NCBI RefSeq assembly: GCF_002563855.1
Contig: NZ_PDJQ01000001.1
Location: forward strand, 1,302,001-1,366,000
DNA from: Tepidiforma thermophila
GTDB lineage: Bacteria; Chloroflexota; Dehalococcoidia; Tepidiformales; Tepidiformaceae
Length of the DNA: 64,000 nt
Direction: 5' to 3'
Positions within the stretch are counted from its first letter, which is position 1; each line of letters opens with the position of its first letter. Under the pieces are notes generated by a model. That model was given only the letters and a program-made list of their open reading frames with translations, made no database searches and had not been told where the DNA came from. Shown in pieces: positions 44,451-53,402 of the stretch. Made by a program: the position numbers and the translations under genes.

Positions 44451-46037
44451 TCACGGCCCGGCCGCCGCAACCTCCGGCCGCACCAGCGAACGGAACTGCT
44501 CGAAGTTCGCTGCAAACCGCTCCGCCAGCCCCCGGTACACCCGGTCGTACTCCTCCGGGTCGGCCCACGCCGCCCGCGGGTCCAGCAGCCGCGTATCCAC
44601 ACCCGGCACCCGCAGCGGCACCTCGAACCCGAACACCGGGTCCTTCCGAAACTCTGCGCCGGCCAGCAGGTCGTTCAGCACGGCCCGCACCATCTTCCGC
44701 GTCTCCTGGATCGCAATCCGCTTGCCGACCCCGTACTTCCCGCCGGTCCAGCCCGTGTTGATCAGCCACGTCTGCGCCCCCGTCATCCGCAGCCGCTGCT
44801 CCAGCAGCTCCGCGTATACCGTCGGGTTCAGCGCCATGAACGGAGCGCCGTAACACGGGCTGAACGTGACCTCCGGGTCCTTCAGGCCCACCTCCGTCCC
44901 GGCCAGCTTGCACGTATACCCCGAGAGGAAGTGGTAGAGCGCCTGCTCCGGCGTCAGCCGCGCCACCGGCGGCAGCACCCCGAAGGCGTCCGCCGTCAGA
45001 AGAATCACGTGCGACGGGTGCGGCGCGACCGGCTCCAGGTAGACATGCTTCAGCGATTCCAGCGGGTAGCTGCCCCGCGTGTTCTCCGTGATGCTGTCAT
45101 CGTTCAGGTCGACCTCGCGCGTCTCCTCGTCGAAGATGACGTTCTCCAGGATCGTCCCGAACTCGTGCGTCTGCTCGAAAATGTCCGGCTCCGCCTCTTT
45201 CGAAAGCCGGATCGTCTTCGCGTAGCACCCGCCCTCGATGTTGAAAATCCCCCGCTCCGTCCAGGCGTGCTCGTCGTCCCCAACCAGCAGCCGCTCCGGG
45301 TCCGTGCTCAGCGTCGTCTTCCCCGTGCCCGAAAGCCCGAAAAACAGCGCCGACTTCCCCGTCCGCGGGTCCACGTTCGCCGCCGAGTGCAGCGAGAGGA
45401 TCCCCTCCAGCGGCAGGTAGTAGTTCATCGCCGTGAACACGGCCTTCTTCATCTCCCCCGCGTATGCCGTCCCGGCGATCAGGATGATCCCTTCCGTCAG
45501 GTTCAGCGCCACCACCGCATCGCTCCGCACACCATCGGCCTCCCCTCCAAGATGCAGGAACGGGCAGTGAATGATCGTGATGTCCGCCTTCTCGTCGAAC
45601 GGCCGCTTCTCCGATGGAATGAACATCGTCCGCGCAAACAGCGAGTGGTACGCCTGCTCCGTAATCACCCGCACCGTCTTCCGGTGCGCCGGGTCCTGCG
45701 AGACCACCGTGTCCTGCACGAAAATCTCGCGGCCCCGCAGGTACTGCATCGCCTTCGCAAGCAGCCGCTCAAACGTCTCCACCGGCAGCGGCTGATTGTG
45801 CTTCCCCCACCACACGTGCTCCGAAATCTCCGGCGTCTTCACCACGAACTTGTCCTGCGGGCTCCGCCCCGTTCGTTCGCCGCTGAACACCGCGAACGAC
45901 CCGCCCTGGAGCAGCTTCCCCTCCCGCCGCCGCACGGCGTATTCGTACAGCACCGGGACCGAAAGGTTGTGATGGACCTCGGCAGCGTTCCCGATGATTG
46001 CGCTGCCTGCATTGCTGGGTGCCGGGGAAATCGCCAT
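44451..46037 (-). CDS. pckA: Phosphoenolpyruvate carboxykinase (ATP)
   Basis: A 528-residue ATP-dependent PEP carboxykinase that makes PEP from oxaloacetate for gluconeogenesis. Diagnostic blocks are GERTGRSPQDKF near residue 55, AGTAYAGEMKK, the P-loop GLSGTGKTTLSTDP and the metal-binding GDDEHAW, ENTRGSYPLE, and NTGWTGGKYGVGKR. ATG at 46037 is used; an in-frame TTG at 46052 could add five residues. A promoter with an AT-rich palindrome lies upstream. Together with citrate synthase it marks a standard TCA/gluconeogenic carbon metabolism. Confidence 0.95.
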   Translation of the reverse strand: MAISPAPSNAGSAIIGNAAEVHHNLSVPVLYEYAVRRREGKLLQGGSFAVFSGERTGRSPQDKFVVKTPEISEHVWWGKHNQPLPVETFERLLAKAMQYLRGREIFVQDTVVSQDPAHRKTVRVITEQAYHSLFARTMFIPSEKRPFDEKADITIIHCPFLHLGGEADGVRSDAVVALNLTEGIILIAGTAYAGEMKKAVFTAMNYYLPLEGILSLHSAANVDPRTGKSALFFGLSGTGKTTLSTDPERLLVGDDEHAWTERGIFNIEGGCYAKTIRLSKEAEPDIFEQTHEFGTILENVIFDEETREVDLNDDSITENTRGSYPLESLKHVYLEPVAPHPSHVILLTADAFGVLPPVARLTPEQALYHFLSGYTCKLAGTEVGLKDPEVTFSPCYGAPFMALNPTVYAELLEQRLRMTGAQTWLINTGWTGGKYGVGKRIAIQETRKMVRAVLNDLLAGAEFRKDPVFGFEVPLRVPGVDTRLLDPRAAWADPEEYDRVYRGLAERFAANFEQFRSLVRPEVAAAGP

Positions 46038-46103
46038 GGCTGCTGGATCCAAACTCGCGTCGGAGGAATGAGACCCCTAGCCTAGCCGAAGGTCTCGAGA
46101 ATG

Positions 46104-46132
46104 TGAATAGCTCAACCTCGAGCTATAGTCGA
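46104..46132 (-). promoter_or_regulatory. Putative pckA promoter with an inverted repeat in its spacer
   Basis: On the minus strand, TCGACT (plus 46127-46132) and TATTCA (plus 46104-46109) are 17 bases apart. ATAGCTC (46107-46113) and GAGCTAT (46120-46126) form a perfect 7-6-7 inverted repeat filling the spacer. The layout matches the palindrome-in-promoter arrangement of the XRE gene, but the sequence differs. Confidence 0.5.
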
Positions 46133-46166
46133 AACTGATGCATTTCCCCGCATCACCCGATGCAGC

Positions 46167-47009
46167 CTATGCCGCCCGCACTCCCACCGGCTCCCCGGTG
46201 ACAAGCTCCATCAGGGCATCGACCTGCTTCATCAGCTGCGCAAACTCCGGCGCCGGGACCCGCACCGTCCCCGGCTCCGGCGGCAACACGTATCCCGGCA
46301 GCAGGCCGTGCTCCACGACATACCGGTCCGCCATCGCCACGCAGCCCGCCAGCGTCTGGTTCGTATCCAGCGGCTCATGGTGCCGCCCGATCGCCTCGCA
46401 GATCGCCTCCGGCAGCTTCCACTTCCGCGCCAGCAGCTCGCCCGCCGCCGCATGGTCGAACCCGAGCTCCGCCTCCACCTCCTCGAGCGTCCGCCCTTCG
46501 GCCATCGCCCGCGCAACCGCCTGGTCGACCAGCGCCGGGTCGCGGTAGAACAGCGCCAGCCTCCCCATGTTGTGCACAATCCCCGCGGTAAACGCGCTCG
46601 GCACATCCACCCGCCGCCCCTGCCCTGCCAGTTCCGCGGCCTTGAACGCCACCGCTAGCGAATGCCGCCAGAACGTCTCGATCCGGAAGAGCGCGTTCAG
46701 CGCATCCGGCGCGTATGCGCCCGCAATCGCCCCGCTCAGTGCCAGGTTGCGCGCCTGGACGAACCCCAGCGTCACCAGCGCCTGCTGCACCGACGTGACT
46801 TCCCGCATTCGCCGGTACGCCGCCGAGTTCACCACCCGCAGAATGCGGCTGCTCAGCCCGGGGTCCGCCGAAACCACCAGCGCCAGGTCCGAAGCCGACG
46901 CTTTCGGGTCCTGCGCCACCTGCATCACCCGCAGTGCCACCGCTGGCAGCGGCGGCAGCGCTTCAATAGCGGCAACCACATCCACGCCCACCTGGCGAGC
47001 CTCCGGCAT
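46167..47009 (-). CDS. HDOD-domain protein
   Basis: A 280-residue single-domain HDOD protein, a degenerate HD-type helical fold used in signalling rather than hydrolysis. It shows IEALPPLPAVALRVMQVAQDP near the N-terminus, LSSRILRVVNSAAYRR, VTSVQQALVTLGFVQARNLAL, FWRHSLAVAF, AGIVHNMGRLALFY and CEAIGRHHEP. Several metal-binding residues of true HD phosphohydrolases are retained in part (HN, RHHEP), but the HD doublet is absent. AGGAGG precedes the ATG. No output domain or neighbour reveals the pathway; it sits between pckA and the acyl-CoA carboxylase gene. Confidence 0.88.
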   Translation of the reverse strand: MPEARQVGVDVVAAIEALPPLPAVALRVMQVAQDPKASASDLALVVSADPGLSSRILRVVNSAAYRRMREVTSVQQALVTLGFVQARNLALSGAIAGAYAPDALNALFRIETFWRHSLAVAFKAAELAGQGRRVDVPSAFTAGIVHNMGRLALFYRDPALVDQAVARAMAEGRTLEEVEAELGFDHAAAGELLARKWKLPEAICEAIGRHHEPLDTNQTLAGCVAMADRYVVEHGLLPGYVLPPEPGTVRVPAPEFAQLMKQVDALMELVTGEPVGVRAA

Positions 47010-47138
47010 GGCGTACCTCCTGCGACGGACCCGTTCTCGCCACAGTGTCGGGGCCCGGCCACCCCGCCGGCATCGGGGAGTTCCCCGCTTCTCGCGCTGG
47101 AGCTTCCCCCAAAACCCGTCCCGGCAGCCTGCCTAGGC

Positions 47139-48686
47139 CTACAGCGGAATGTTCCCGTGCTTCTTCGGCGGGTTCCGGTCTGCCTTGTTCTGGAGCATCT
47201 CCAGCGCACGGATGATCTTCGGCCGCGTCTGCCGCGGGTCAATCACATCATCGATGAACCCGCGCCCCGCCGGGATGTACGGGTTCGCGAACTTCTGCCG
47301 GTACTCCTCGATCAGCTCTTTCCGCTTCGCCTCCGGGTCCGGCGCGTTCGCAATCTCGTCCCGGTAGACCACGTTCGCCGCGCCGTCCGGCCCCATCACC
47401 GCAATCTCCCCGGTCGGCCAGGCAAAGTTCATATCGCCGCGCAGGTGCTTCGAAGACATAACGACATATGCCCCGCCGTACGCCTTCCGCAGCACCACCG
47501 CCACCTTCGGCACCGTCGCCTCGCTGTACGCATACAGCAGCTTGGCGCCGTGCGTGATGATCCCGTTGTACTCCTGCGACGTGCCCGGCAGGTAGCCCGG
47601 CACGTCGACCAGCGTCACCAGCGGGATATTGAAACAATCGCAGAAACGCACGAACCGCGCCGCCTTCCGGCTCGCATTGATGTCGAGCGAACCCGCCAGG
47701 TGCATCGGCTGGTTCGCCACAAACCCCACACTCCGCCCGCCCATCCGGGCAAAGCCGATCACAATGTTCGGCGCGAACGCCTGCTGCACTTCCATGAAGT
47801 CGCCGTCGTCAACAATCCGCTCGATCACATCCCGCACGTCATAGGGCCGGTTCGGCTCCGCCGGCACGATGGTCAGCAGATCCTCCTCCGTGCGGTTCAC
47901 GTCATCATTCGTCGGCACAAACGGCGGGTCCTCCGCATTGTTCGATGGCAGGAACGACAGCAGCCGCCGCACCTCCGCCAGCGTCGCCTCCTCGCCCGCG
48001 ATGGCGAAATGCGCCACACCGCTCCGCGATGCATGCACGTCGGCGCCGCCAAGCGTCTCCTGCGTTACCTCCTCCCCGGTCACCGACTTCACCACGTCGG
48101 GGCCCGTAATGAACATGTAGCTCGAGCCCTCGGCCATGAACACGAAGTCCGTGATCGCCGGGCTGTACACCGCGCCGCCCGCGCACGGCCCCATAATCAC
48201 GCTAATCTGCGGAACTACCCCGCTCGCCAGCGTATTCATCGCAAAGATCTCGCCGAACCCCCGCAGGCTGTCCGGCCCATCCTGGATGCGCGCCCCGCCC
48301 GAGTCCTGGACCCCCACGATCGGCGCGCCGGTCATCATCGCGAGGTCCATCACTTTCAGAATCTTCTCGGCAACCGCTTCGCTCAGCGACCCGCCGGCCA
48401 CCGTAAAGTCGTACGAGAACACGTACACCGGCCGCCCGTCGACTTTGCCCCAGCCCGTCACCACCGCCTCCACGTTGCCGCCCGCCAGCGAACCCCGCGG
48501 CCGCATCAGCATGTCCAGCTCTTCGAACGTCCCCGGGTCCAGCAACAGGTCGATGCGCTCCCGCGCCGTCAGCTTCCCGCGCGCGTGTTGCGCTTCGATC
48601 CGCTTCGGGCCGCCGCCCAGCGCGGCAGCTTCCTTCAGGGCGATCAACTGCTGGAGCTTCTGCTCAGCGGTCAACTGTTCGGTCAT
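47139..48686 (-). CDS. Acyl-CoA carboxylase beta chain (propionyl-/methylmalonyl-CoA carboxyltransferase type)
   Basis: A 515-residue biotin-dependent carboxyltransferase subunit. It starts TAEQKLQQLIALKEAAALGG, with HARGKLTARERIDLLLDPGTFEE, then VTGWGKVDGRPVYVFSYDFTV, VGVQDSGGARIQDG (oxyanion pocket), VMGPCAGGAVYSPAITDF, VTLVDVPGYLPG and YGGAYVVMSSKHLRGD, ending DVIDPRQTRP. ATG at 48686 follows GAGGCCAGG; an earlier in-frame ATG at 48734 is rejected. The biotin carboxylase and carrier subunits are not in this window, so the exact acyl-CoA (acetyl, propionyl) is open. Confidence 0.93.
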   Translation of the reverse strand: MTEQLTAEQKLQQLIALKEAAALGGGPKRIEAQHARGKLTARERIDLLLDPGTFEELDMLMRPRGSLAGGNVEAVVTGWGKVDGRPVYVFSYDFTVAGGSLSEAVAEKILKVMDLAMMTGAPIVGVQDSGGARIQDGPDSLRGFGEIFAMNTLASGVVPQISVIMGPCAGGAVYSPAITDFVFMAEGSSYMFITGPDVVKSVTGEEVTQETLGGADVHASRSGVAHFAIAGEEATLAEVRRLLSFLPSNNAEDPPFVPTNDDVNRTEEDLLTIVPAEPNRPYDVRDVIERIVDDGDFMEVQQAFAPNIVIGFARMGGRSVGFVANQPMHLAGSLDINASRKAARFVRFCDCFNIPLVTLVDVPGYLPGTSQEYNGIITHGAKLLYAYSEATVPKVAVVLRKAYGGAYVVMSSKHLRGDMNFAWPTGEIAVMGPDGAANVVYRDEIANAPDPEAKRKELIEEYRQKFANPYIPAGRGFIDDVIDPRQTRPKIIRALEMLQNKADRNPPKKHGNIPL

Positions 48687-48785
48687 CCTGGCCTCGGCTC
48701 GTAGGGGGATTCGGCCCGCTCTCCGCGGCAGCACGGGCCGCGGGCCTCGTGGCCGAAGATACCATCCCCGGCTTTCCCGGGCGAT

Positions 48786-50228
48786 TTACCGGGCCCCGGC
48801 AGCCTCAGCAGGCGCAGGCTCCGCCCAGAACCGCCCGTTGTTCCGTGCGTTCCGGCCCGGCCGACGCGGCCCTTCCGCCAGGATCCGCACCACCTCCGAC
48901 CACGCGCTCGCGAACCCCAGCGGCGCCCCCAGCCCCGCCTCCGCCTCCTCCACCGTCATCGAATCAAGGAACTTCTCCCCAAAGTAGTCCAGGCTCGGCC
49001 GCGGCAAAATGTAGCAGTCCGGCGCCCGCTCGCTGCGGACCTGCTCCACATAATCCTGGCCGCACACCAGCCCGCTCACGTTCACCCGCTCCCCGAACAC
49101 CCGGTTCGTCACCCCTCGCACCTCCACCGCTGCCCCCGTCAGCTCGGAGAACTCCCGCGCGATCGCCGCCAGCGTCGGCGCCATCAGCCGCGCCGTTCCC
49201 ACCACCGCCCGGCGGCCTGCCACCCCCGGGGGCACGCCCCGCACCTGCAATCGCCGGCGCGTCCGCGCCCAGTCATCCAGCATCCGCCGCACCATGCCGA
49301 TCCCGTTCTCGTACTGCGGAAACCCGTCGTAGGCCCGCGCCGGCGGCACCGGCAGCCCGGCGGTCATGTAGTACTCGTCGCTGCACTGCACAATCGTCGC
49401 GCCGAACCTCCGCCGAAACTCCCGCTGGAATGGGCGGATCAGCTCGATCACCTGCCGGGCATAGCCCGGCGTGGGCCGCTCGAGCGGGATGCCGTCGCGC
49501 TCCAGCGCCCACTCCTCCAGCCGCGGGCTCGCCCCCACAGGCACCACGCTGATCGTCAGCACCGTCGGGTACAGCGCCCCAAGCTCCGCAATCGACCGTG
49601 CGAGGTGCTCCCCGTCGTTCACCCCCGGGCAGAGAACAATCTGCGTGTGCGCCTGGATGCCCAGCTCCCCGAGCCGCCGCAGCTGCCCGAGGATGTCCGG
49701 GGCATCGGGGTTCGCCAGCATCCGCCGCCGCAGCTCCAGGTCGGTCGCGTGCACCGACACATTGAGCGGGCTCAGCCGCTGCTCCTCCAGGCGCGCCCAG
49801 TCGTCCTCGGTCAGGTTGGTCAGCGTCACAAAATTGCCGTGCAGGAACGACAGCCGGTAGTCGTCGTCCTTCACGTACAGCGTCTTCCGCATCCCTTTCG
49901 GCAGCCCCTTGAGGAAGCAGAAGAAGCAGTTGTTGTTGCAGAGGATCACCTCGTCCCAGGTCGCCCGCTCGAACTCCCACCCGATGTCCTCATCAATCTC
50001 CTTCTCGAACACAATCAGGTCGTCGAGGCCGTTCGCCTTCCGAACGAGCACCTCCACCTCCGCCTCGGCAGCGTAGAACTGCACATCCACCACGTCGCGC
50101 GGCACCCGCCCGTTAACTCGCACCACCGCGTCGCCCGGCTCGAGCCCGGCGAGGTCCGCCAGGGAACCCGGCCGAACGCCGCTGATGATCCCCGGCGCTG
50201 GTGTGTTCCTCACAACACGATTATGCAC
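48786..50228 (-). CDS. PDZ-radical SAM-DUF512 protein
   Basis: A 480-residue protein with an N-terminal PDZ-like domain (ISGVRPGSLADLAGLEPGDAVV, residues 15-40), a radical SAM core with the unusual cluster motif CNNNCFFCF (CxxxCxxC, about 97-105) and the C-terminal DUF512 region. Further blocks are NVSVHATDLELRRRML, QIVLCPGVNDG and QVIELIRPFQREFRRRFG. The family is widespread in Firmicutes, Cyanobacteria and Chloroflexota and its reaction is unknown. The reading starts at GTG 50228; GTG at 50213 is also possible. It lies 26 bases downstream of ispH and is probably in the same unit. Confidence 0.88.
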   Translation of the reverse strand: MHNRVVRNTPAPGIISGVRPGSLADLAGLEPGDAVVRVNGRVPRDVVDVQFYAAEAEVEVLVRKANGLDDLIVFEKEIDEDIGWEFERATWDEVILCNNNCFFCFLKGLPKGMRKTLYVKDDDYRLSFLHGNFVTLTNLTEDDWARLEEQRLSPLNVSVHATDLELRRRMLANPDAPDILGQLRRLGELGIQAHTQIVLCPGVNDGEHLARSIAELGALYPTVLTISVVPVGASPRLEEWALERDGIPLERPTPGYARQVIELIRPFQREFRRRFGATIVQCSDEYYMTAGLPVPPARAYDGFPQYENGIGMVRRMLDDWARTRRRLQVRGVPPGVAGRRAVVGTARLMAPTLAAIAREFSELTGAAVEVRGVTNRVFGERVNVSGLVCGQDYVEQVRSERAPDCYILPRPSLDYFGEKFLDSMTVEEAEAGLGAPLGFASAWSEVVRILAEGPRRPGRNARNNGRFWAEPAPAEAAGAR

Positions 50229-50254
50229 GGTGCCCTGGCGAGGCCGCCTGCTCC

Positions 50255-51184
50255 CTACGCTCCGACCAGCTCGCGAATGCGCGCCTCAACCGCGTCGACC
50301 GAGAAATCGGGCGTCGAAGCCCCTGCCGTTAGCCCGATTCGCTCCACGCCCGCGAACCAGTCGGCCTGCAGCTCCTCCGGCCCCTCAATGTGGTAGGCGC
50401 GCGTCCCCTGCTCCTCCGCCACCTCCCGCAGGTGCCGCGTGTTCGCGCTCTTCTTGCCGCCCACCACGATCATCACATCCACCTCCTTCGCCAGCGCCGC
50501 GGCCGCCTCCTGCTGCCCCGTCGTTGCATGGCAGAGCGTATTCACCACGTGCAGCTCGAAGTTGAAATCCCGCCGCAGCAGCATCAGGTTCGCGACAAAC
50601 CGGGCGAAGTCCTCCATCTTGTGCGTCGTCTGCGCCATCACCCCGATCTTGTTCGGGAACCCCCCGGGAAACTCCTCCACCAGCCGGCGCAGGCTCTCGT
50701 AATCCGACTGTGGCACGACGGTCGCTCCCGGCTCACCGTCCTGTCCGAACGTCCACCCCAGGATCCCGCGGACCTCCTTGTGCCCCGGGTCGCCGTAAAT
50801 CAGCACGTGCCACCCTTCGCGGGCGAACTTCTGCCCGTAGCGCTGCGCTCGCGTCACAATCGGGCACGTCGTGTCGATAATCTCCAGCCCGCTCGCCTCC
50901 AGCTCCCGCACCACCCGCTCGCCCACGCCGTGCGCCGTAATCGCAACCCTGCCGGCCTTCACCCGCTCGGCCGTCGCCTTGCCGATATCCCCCTCGACCT
51001 CGTCCGGGCCCGGGAGCTGCACGACGCCGCTCCGCTCCAGCGCCCGCACCACGTGCGGGTTGTGCACGATCTCCCCCACGCTGAACACCGGGCGTTCCGG
51101 CGACGCTTCGCTCTCCATAATCTGCACGGCGCGCCGCACCCCCATGCAGAACCCCATGTCACTCGCGCGGATGATCTGGACCAT
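50255..51184 (-). CDS. ispH: 4-hydroxy-3-methylbut-2-enyl diphosphate reductase
   Basis: A 309-residue 4Fe-4S reductase, last step of the MEP isoprenoid pathway. The three cluster cysteines are in MGFCMGVRRAV near residue 12, DTTCPIVTRA, and NTLCHATTGQQ; AHGVGERVVRE and VIVGGKKSANTRHL are further signatures. ATG at 51184 with GGGGAGA upstream is preferred over an in-frame ATG at 51211. Its 5' end overlaps plsC by 26 bases. The order cmk, plsC, ispH is a conserved neighbourhood in many bacteria. Confidence 0.95.
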   Translation of the reverse strand: MVQIIRASDMGFCMGVRRAVQIMESEASPERPVFSVGEIVHNPHVVRALERSGVVQLPGPDEVEGDIGKATAERVKAGRVAITAHGVGERVVRELEASGLEIIDTTCPIVTRAQRYGQKFAREGWHVLIYGDPGHKEVRGILGWTFGQDGEPGATVVPQSDYESLRRLVEEFPGGFPNKIGVMAQTTHKMEDFARFVANLMLLRRDFNFELHVVNTLCHATTGQQEAAAALAKEVDVMIVVGGKKSANTRHLREVAEEQGTRAYHIEGPEELQADWFAGVERIGLTAGASTPDFSVDAVEARIRELVGA

Positions 51185-51878
51185 CGGTCTCCCCGGGTGC
51201 TGAACCCTCACCGCCAGTATAGGGACCGCGGTACCCGGGCGGTAAGAGCGACCGGATCGCCTCCGCGATCCGCTCCGTGAGGGCGCTCACCTGCTCCTCC
51301 GTCGGCCGCTTCACCGCCTCCACCCGGATCGGCTCACCAATCGTCACGGTGAACCGCGGCCGCCGCAGCAGCACCAGCGGATTCCGCAACTTCTCGGTTC
51401 CCGTCACCGCACACGGCAGGACCGGCGCCCCCGTCCGCAGCGCAATGAGCGCCGTCCCCGGGTGCAGCGTGCCGAAGTATCCCGTCTTCGACCGCGTCCC
51501 CTCCGGGAACATCCCCAGCACGCCGCCCTGCCGAAGGATGCGCTCCGCAGTGAGCATCGCCCCGAGGTCTGCTTCGAACCGCCGCACCGGGAAGGCGCCC
51601 CACAGCCGCGGGATCACCCCGAACGGATACCGAAACAACTCCACCTTCGCCATCCACCGGATCCGCCGCTTCGCGACGCCGGCCCCCACGATCGGCGGGT
51701 CCGCATTGTTCAGGTGGTTCGACACTACAATCAGCCCGCCCTCCATCGGCACGTGCTCCCGGCCGCGCACCTCCCAGCGCACCACCAGCCAGAGCGCGCC
51801 CCGCAGCAGGTACGTGCACGCCCAGTAGAACGGCGGGACAAACGTCTCCCAGCGCAGTTTCGGCAGCTTCAGTCGCAT
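51159..51878 (-). CDS. plsC: 1-acyl-sn-glycerol-3-phosphate acyltransferase
   Basis: A 239-residue membrane-associated acyltransferase making phosphatidic acid. An N-terminal hydrophobic helix (FVPPFYWACTYLLRGALWLVV) leads to motif I NHLNNADP (the H(x)4D catalytic dyad), motif II around FPVRRFEADLG and motif III MFPEGTRSKTG, then PVLPCAVTGTEKL. Domain length is standard. It overlaps cmk by 10 bases and ispH by 26. A Pro/Gly-rich tail (SLLPPGYRGPYTGGEGSA) extends past the fold. Confidence 0.93.
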   Translation of the reverse strand: MRLKLPKLRWETFVPPFYWACTYLLRGALWLVVRWEVRGREHVPMEGGLIVVSNHLNNADPPIVGAGVAKRRIRWMAKVELFRYPFGVIPRLWGAFPVRRFEADLGAMLTAERILRQGGVLGMFPEGTRSKTGYFGTLHPGTALIALRTGAPVLPCAVTGTEKLRNPLVLLRRPRFTVTIGEPIRVEAVKRPTEEQVSALTERIAEAIRSLLPPGYRGPYTGGEGSAPGETDGPDHPRE

Positions 51879-52543
51879 CCCAGCAGCTCCAGCGCAAACC
51901 GGATGACCTCCTCCAGCGTGAGGTCCGTGGTGTCAATCACAACGGCATCCGCGGCGGGACGCAGCGGGCTCGCCGCCCGCGAACTGTCCAGCCGGTCCCG
52001 CTGCTCGATGTCGCGCCGGGCCTCCGCCGCTTCCTGCGCCATCCCCCACTCGTGCGCCTGCCGGCTCCGGCGCGCCGCCCGCGCCTCCGGCGACGCCTCG
52101 AGAAACAGCTTCACCGGCGCATCCGGGAGAACCACCGTGCCAATATCCCGCCCCGCAAGAATCGACGGCCCCTGCGCCGCAATCGCCCGTTGCGCCGCCA
52201 CCATCGCCGCCCGCACCGACGGCAGCGCGCTGTAGGCACTCACGTGGTGCTCCACCTCGGGCTCGCGCAGCCGGCCGGTCACATCCCGCCCGCCGACGAA
52301 AATCCGCGTCTCGGCCCCTGCCTCCGCCCGGATGTCGAGCGACCGCGCAAATTCGCCCGCGGCTGCATCTTCCGGCGGCACGCCCGCCTCGAGCGCCGCC
52401 AGCGTCACCGCCCGGTACATCAGTCCCGTATCGAGGAACAGGTAGCCGAACCGTCGCGCCAGCGCCATCCCGAGCGAACTCTTGCCCGAGGCGGCCGGCC
52501 CATCGATGGCGATCGGCCACGGGATACATGCGTCCTGCTTCAT
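51869..52543 (-). CDS. cmk: Cytidylate kinase
   Basis: A 224-residue nucleoside monophosphate kinase that phosphorylates CMP and dCMP. It has IAIDGPAASGKSSLGMALA (Walker A, about residues 11-29), DTGLMYRAVTLAAL, the CMP-binding insert VEHHVSAYSALPSVR, ILAGRDIGTVVLPDAPVKLFL and RDRLDSSRAASPL near the end. ATG at 52543 overlaps the rluB stop (ATGA) and lacks a clear ribosome-binding site, consistent with coupling. Longer in-frame starts overlap rluB and look non-coding. Confidence 0.94.
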   Translation of the reverse strand: MKQDACIPWPIAIDGPAASGKSSLGMALARRFGYLFLDTGLMYRAVTLAALEAGVPPEDAAAGEFARSLDIRAEAGAETRIFVGGRDVTGRLREPEVEHHVSAYSALPSVRAAMVAAQRAIAAQGPSILAGRDIGTVVLPDAPVKLFLEASPEARAARRSRQAHEWGMAQEAAEARRDIEQRDRLDSSRAASPLRPAADAVVIDTTDLTLEEVIRFALELLGCD

Positions 52544-53349
52544 CGCCGCGATGGTAGACGACCGCTCCGTTCCGGCCCATCGGCCGCCCGCTCGCCGGCC
52601 GCCTGCGCCGCCCGCCCTGCCCGGTAGAGCGCCGCCACCTCGTCTGCCGTCAGCTCCCGGAACGCCCCGCTCCCGAGGTCGCCCAGCCGCAGCGGCCCCA
52701 CCCGCAGCCGCCGCAGGACCACTACCTTCCGTCCCAGCGCAGCGAGCATCCGCCGGATCTCCCGGTTCTTCCCCTGCCGCAGCGTCACCAGCAGCCACGC
52801 GCCGGCCCCGGCATCGGGCTCCGCGTCGCCGGGCGGTTCCGCCGGCCTAACCGACGCCGCGCGCAGCCGCTCGCCGTCGACCGTGATGCCCCGCACCATC
52901 CGCTCGATGTCCTTCGCCGGCACCGGCGCATCTACCCCAACGAGGTATTCCTTCTCGACCCCGTAGCGCGGGTGCGTGAGCAGGTCCGTCAGGTGCCCGT
53001 CGTTCGTCACAATCACCAGCCCTTCGCTCTCCCGGTCGAGCCGCCCCACCGGGTGGAGCTGCACGTCCCCGATCGGCACCAGGTCCAGCACCGTCTCCCG
53101 GCCCTGCTCATCCCGCGCCGTCGTCACGATGCCCCGCGGCTTGTTCAGCATGAAGTACCGGTACCGGTCCCGCCGCACCGGCTCCCCGTCAACCAGCACC
53201 TCATCGACGTCGAGGTCCGCCCGCGCGCCGAGCGTCGTCACCACCTGCCCGTTCACCTGCACCCGCCCGGCGAGGATCAGCTCCTCGGCCTTGCGCCGCG
53301 ACGCCACGCCCGCGTTCGAAAGGATCTTCTGGAGCCGTTCCTGCACCAT
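52540..53349 (-). CDS. rluB: Ribosomal large subunit pseudouridine synthase (RluB family)
   Basis: A 269-residue pseudouridine synthase with an N-terminal S4 RNA-binding domain (LQKILSNAGVASRRKAEELI, residues 5-24, then GRVQVNGQVV) and a catalytic domain with VGRLDRESEGLVIVTNDG, where the Asp in RLD is the nucleophile. The C-terminus has LRQGKNREIRRMLAALGRKVVVLRRLRVGPL. Target is inferred as U2605 of 23S rRNA from family membership. ATG at 53349 with GTGGAG upstream is used over a longer frame. It starts the chain rluB, cmk, plsC, ispH. Confidence 0.93.
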   Translation of the reverse strand: MVQERLQKILSNAGVASRRKAEELILAGRVQVNGQVVTTLGARADLDVDEVLVDGEPVRRDRYRYFMLNKPRGIVTTARDEQGRETVLDLVPIGDVQLHPVGRLDRESEGLVIVTNDGHLTDLLTHPRYGVEKEYLVGVDAPVPAKDIERMVRGITVDGERLRAASVRPAEPPGDAEPDAGAGAWLLVTLRQGKNREIRRMLAALGRKVVVLRRLRVGPLRLGDLGSGAFRELTADEVAALYRAGRAAQAAGERAADGPERSGRLPSRR

Positions 53350-53402
53350 GGCTCCACTCCACACTGCTTTCGGGCGCGGCGCAAGCGGGCGCCGACCCTG
53401 CG

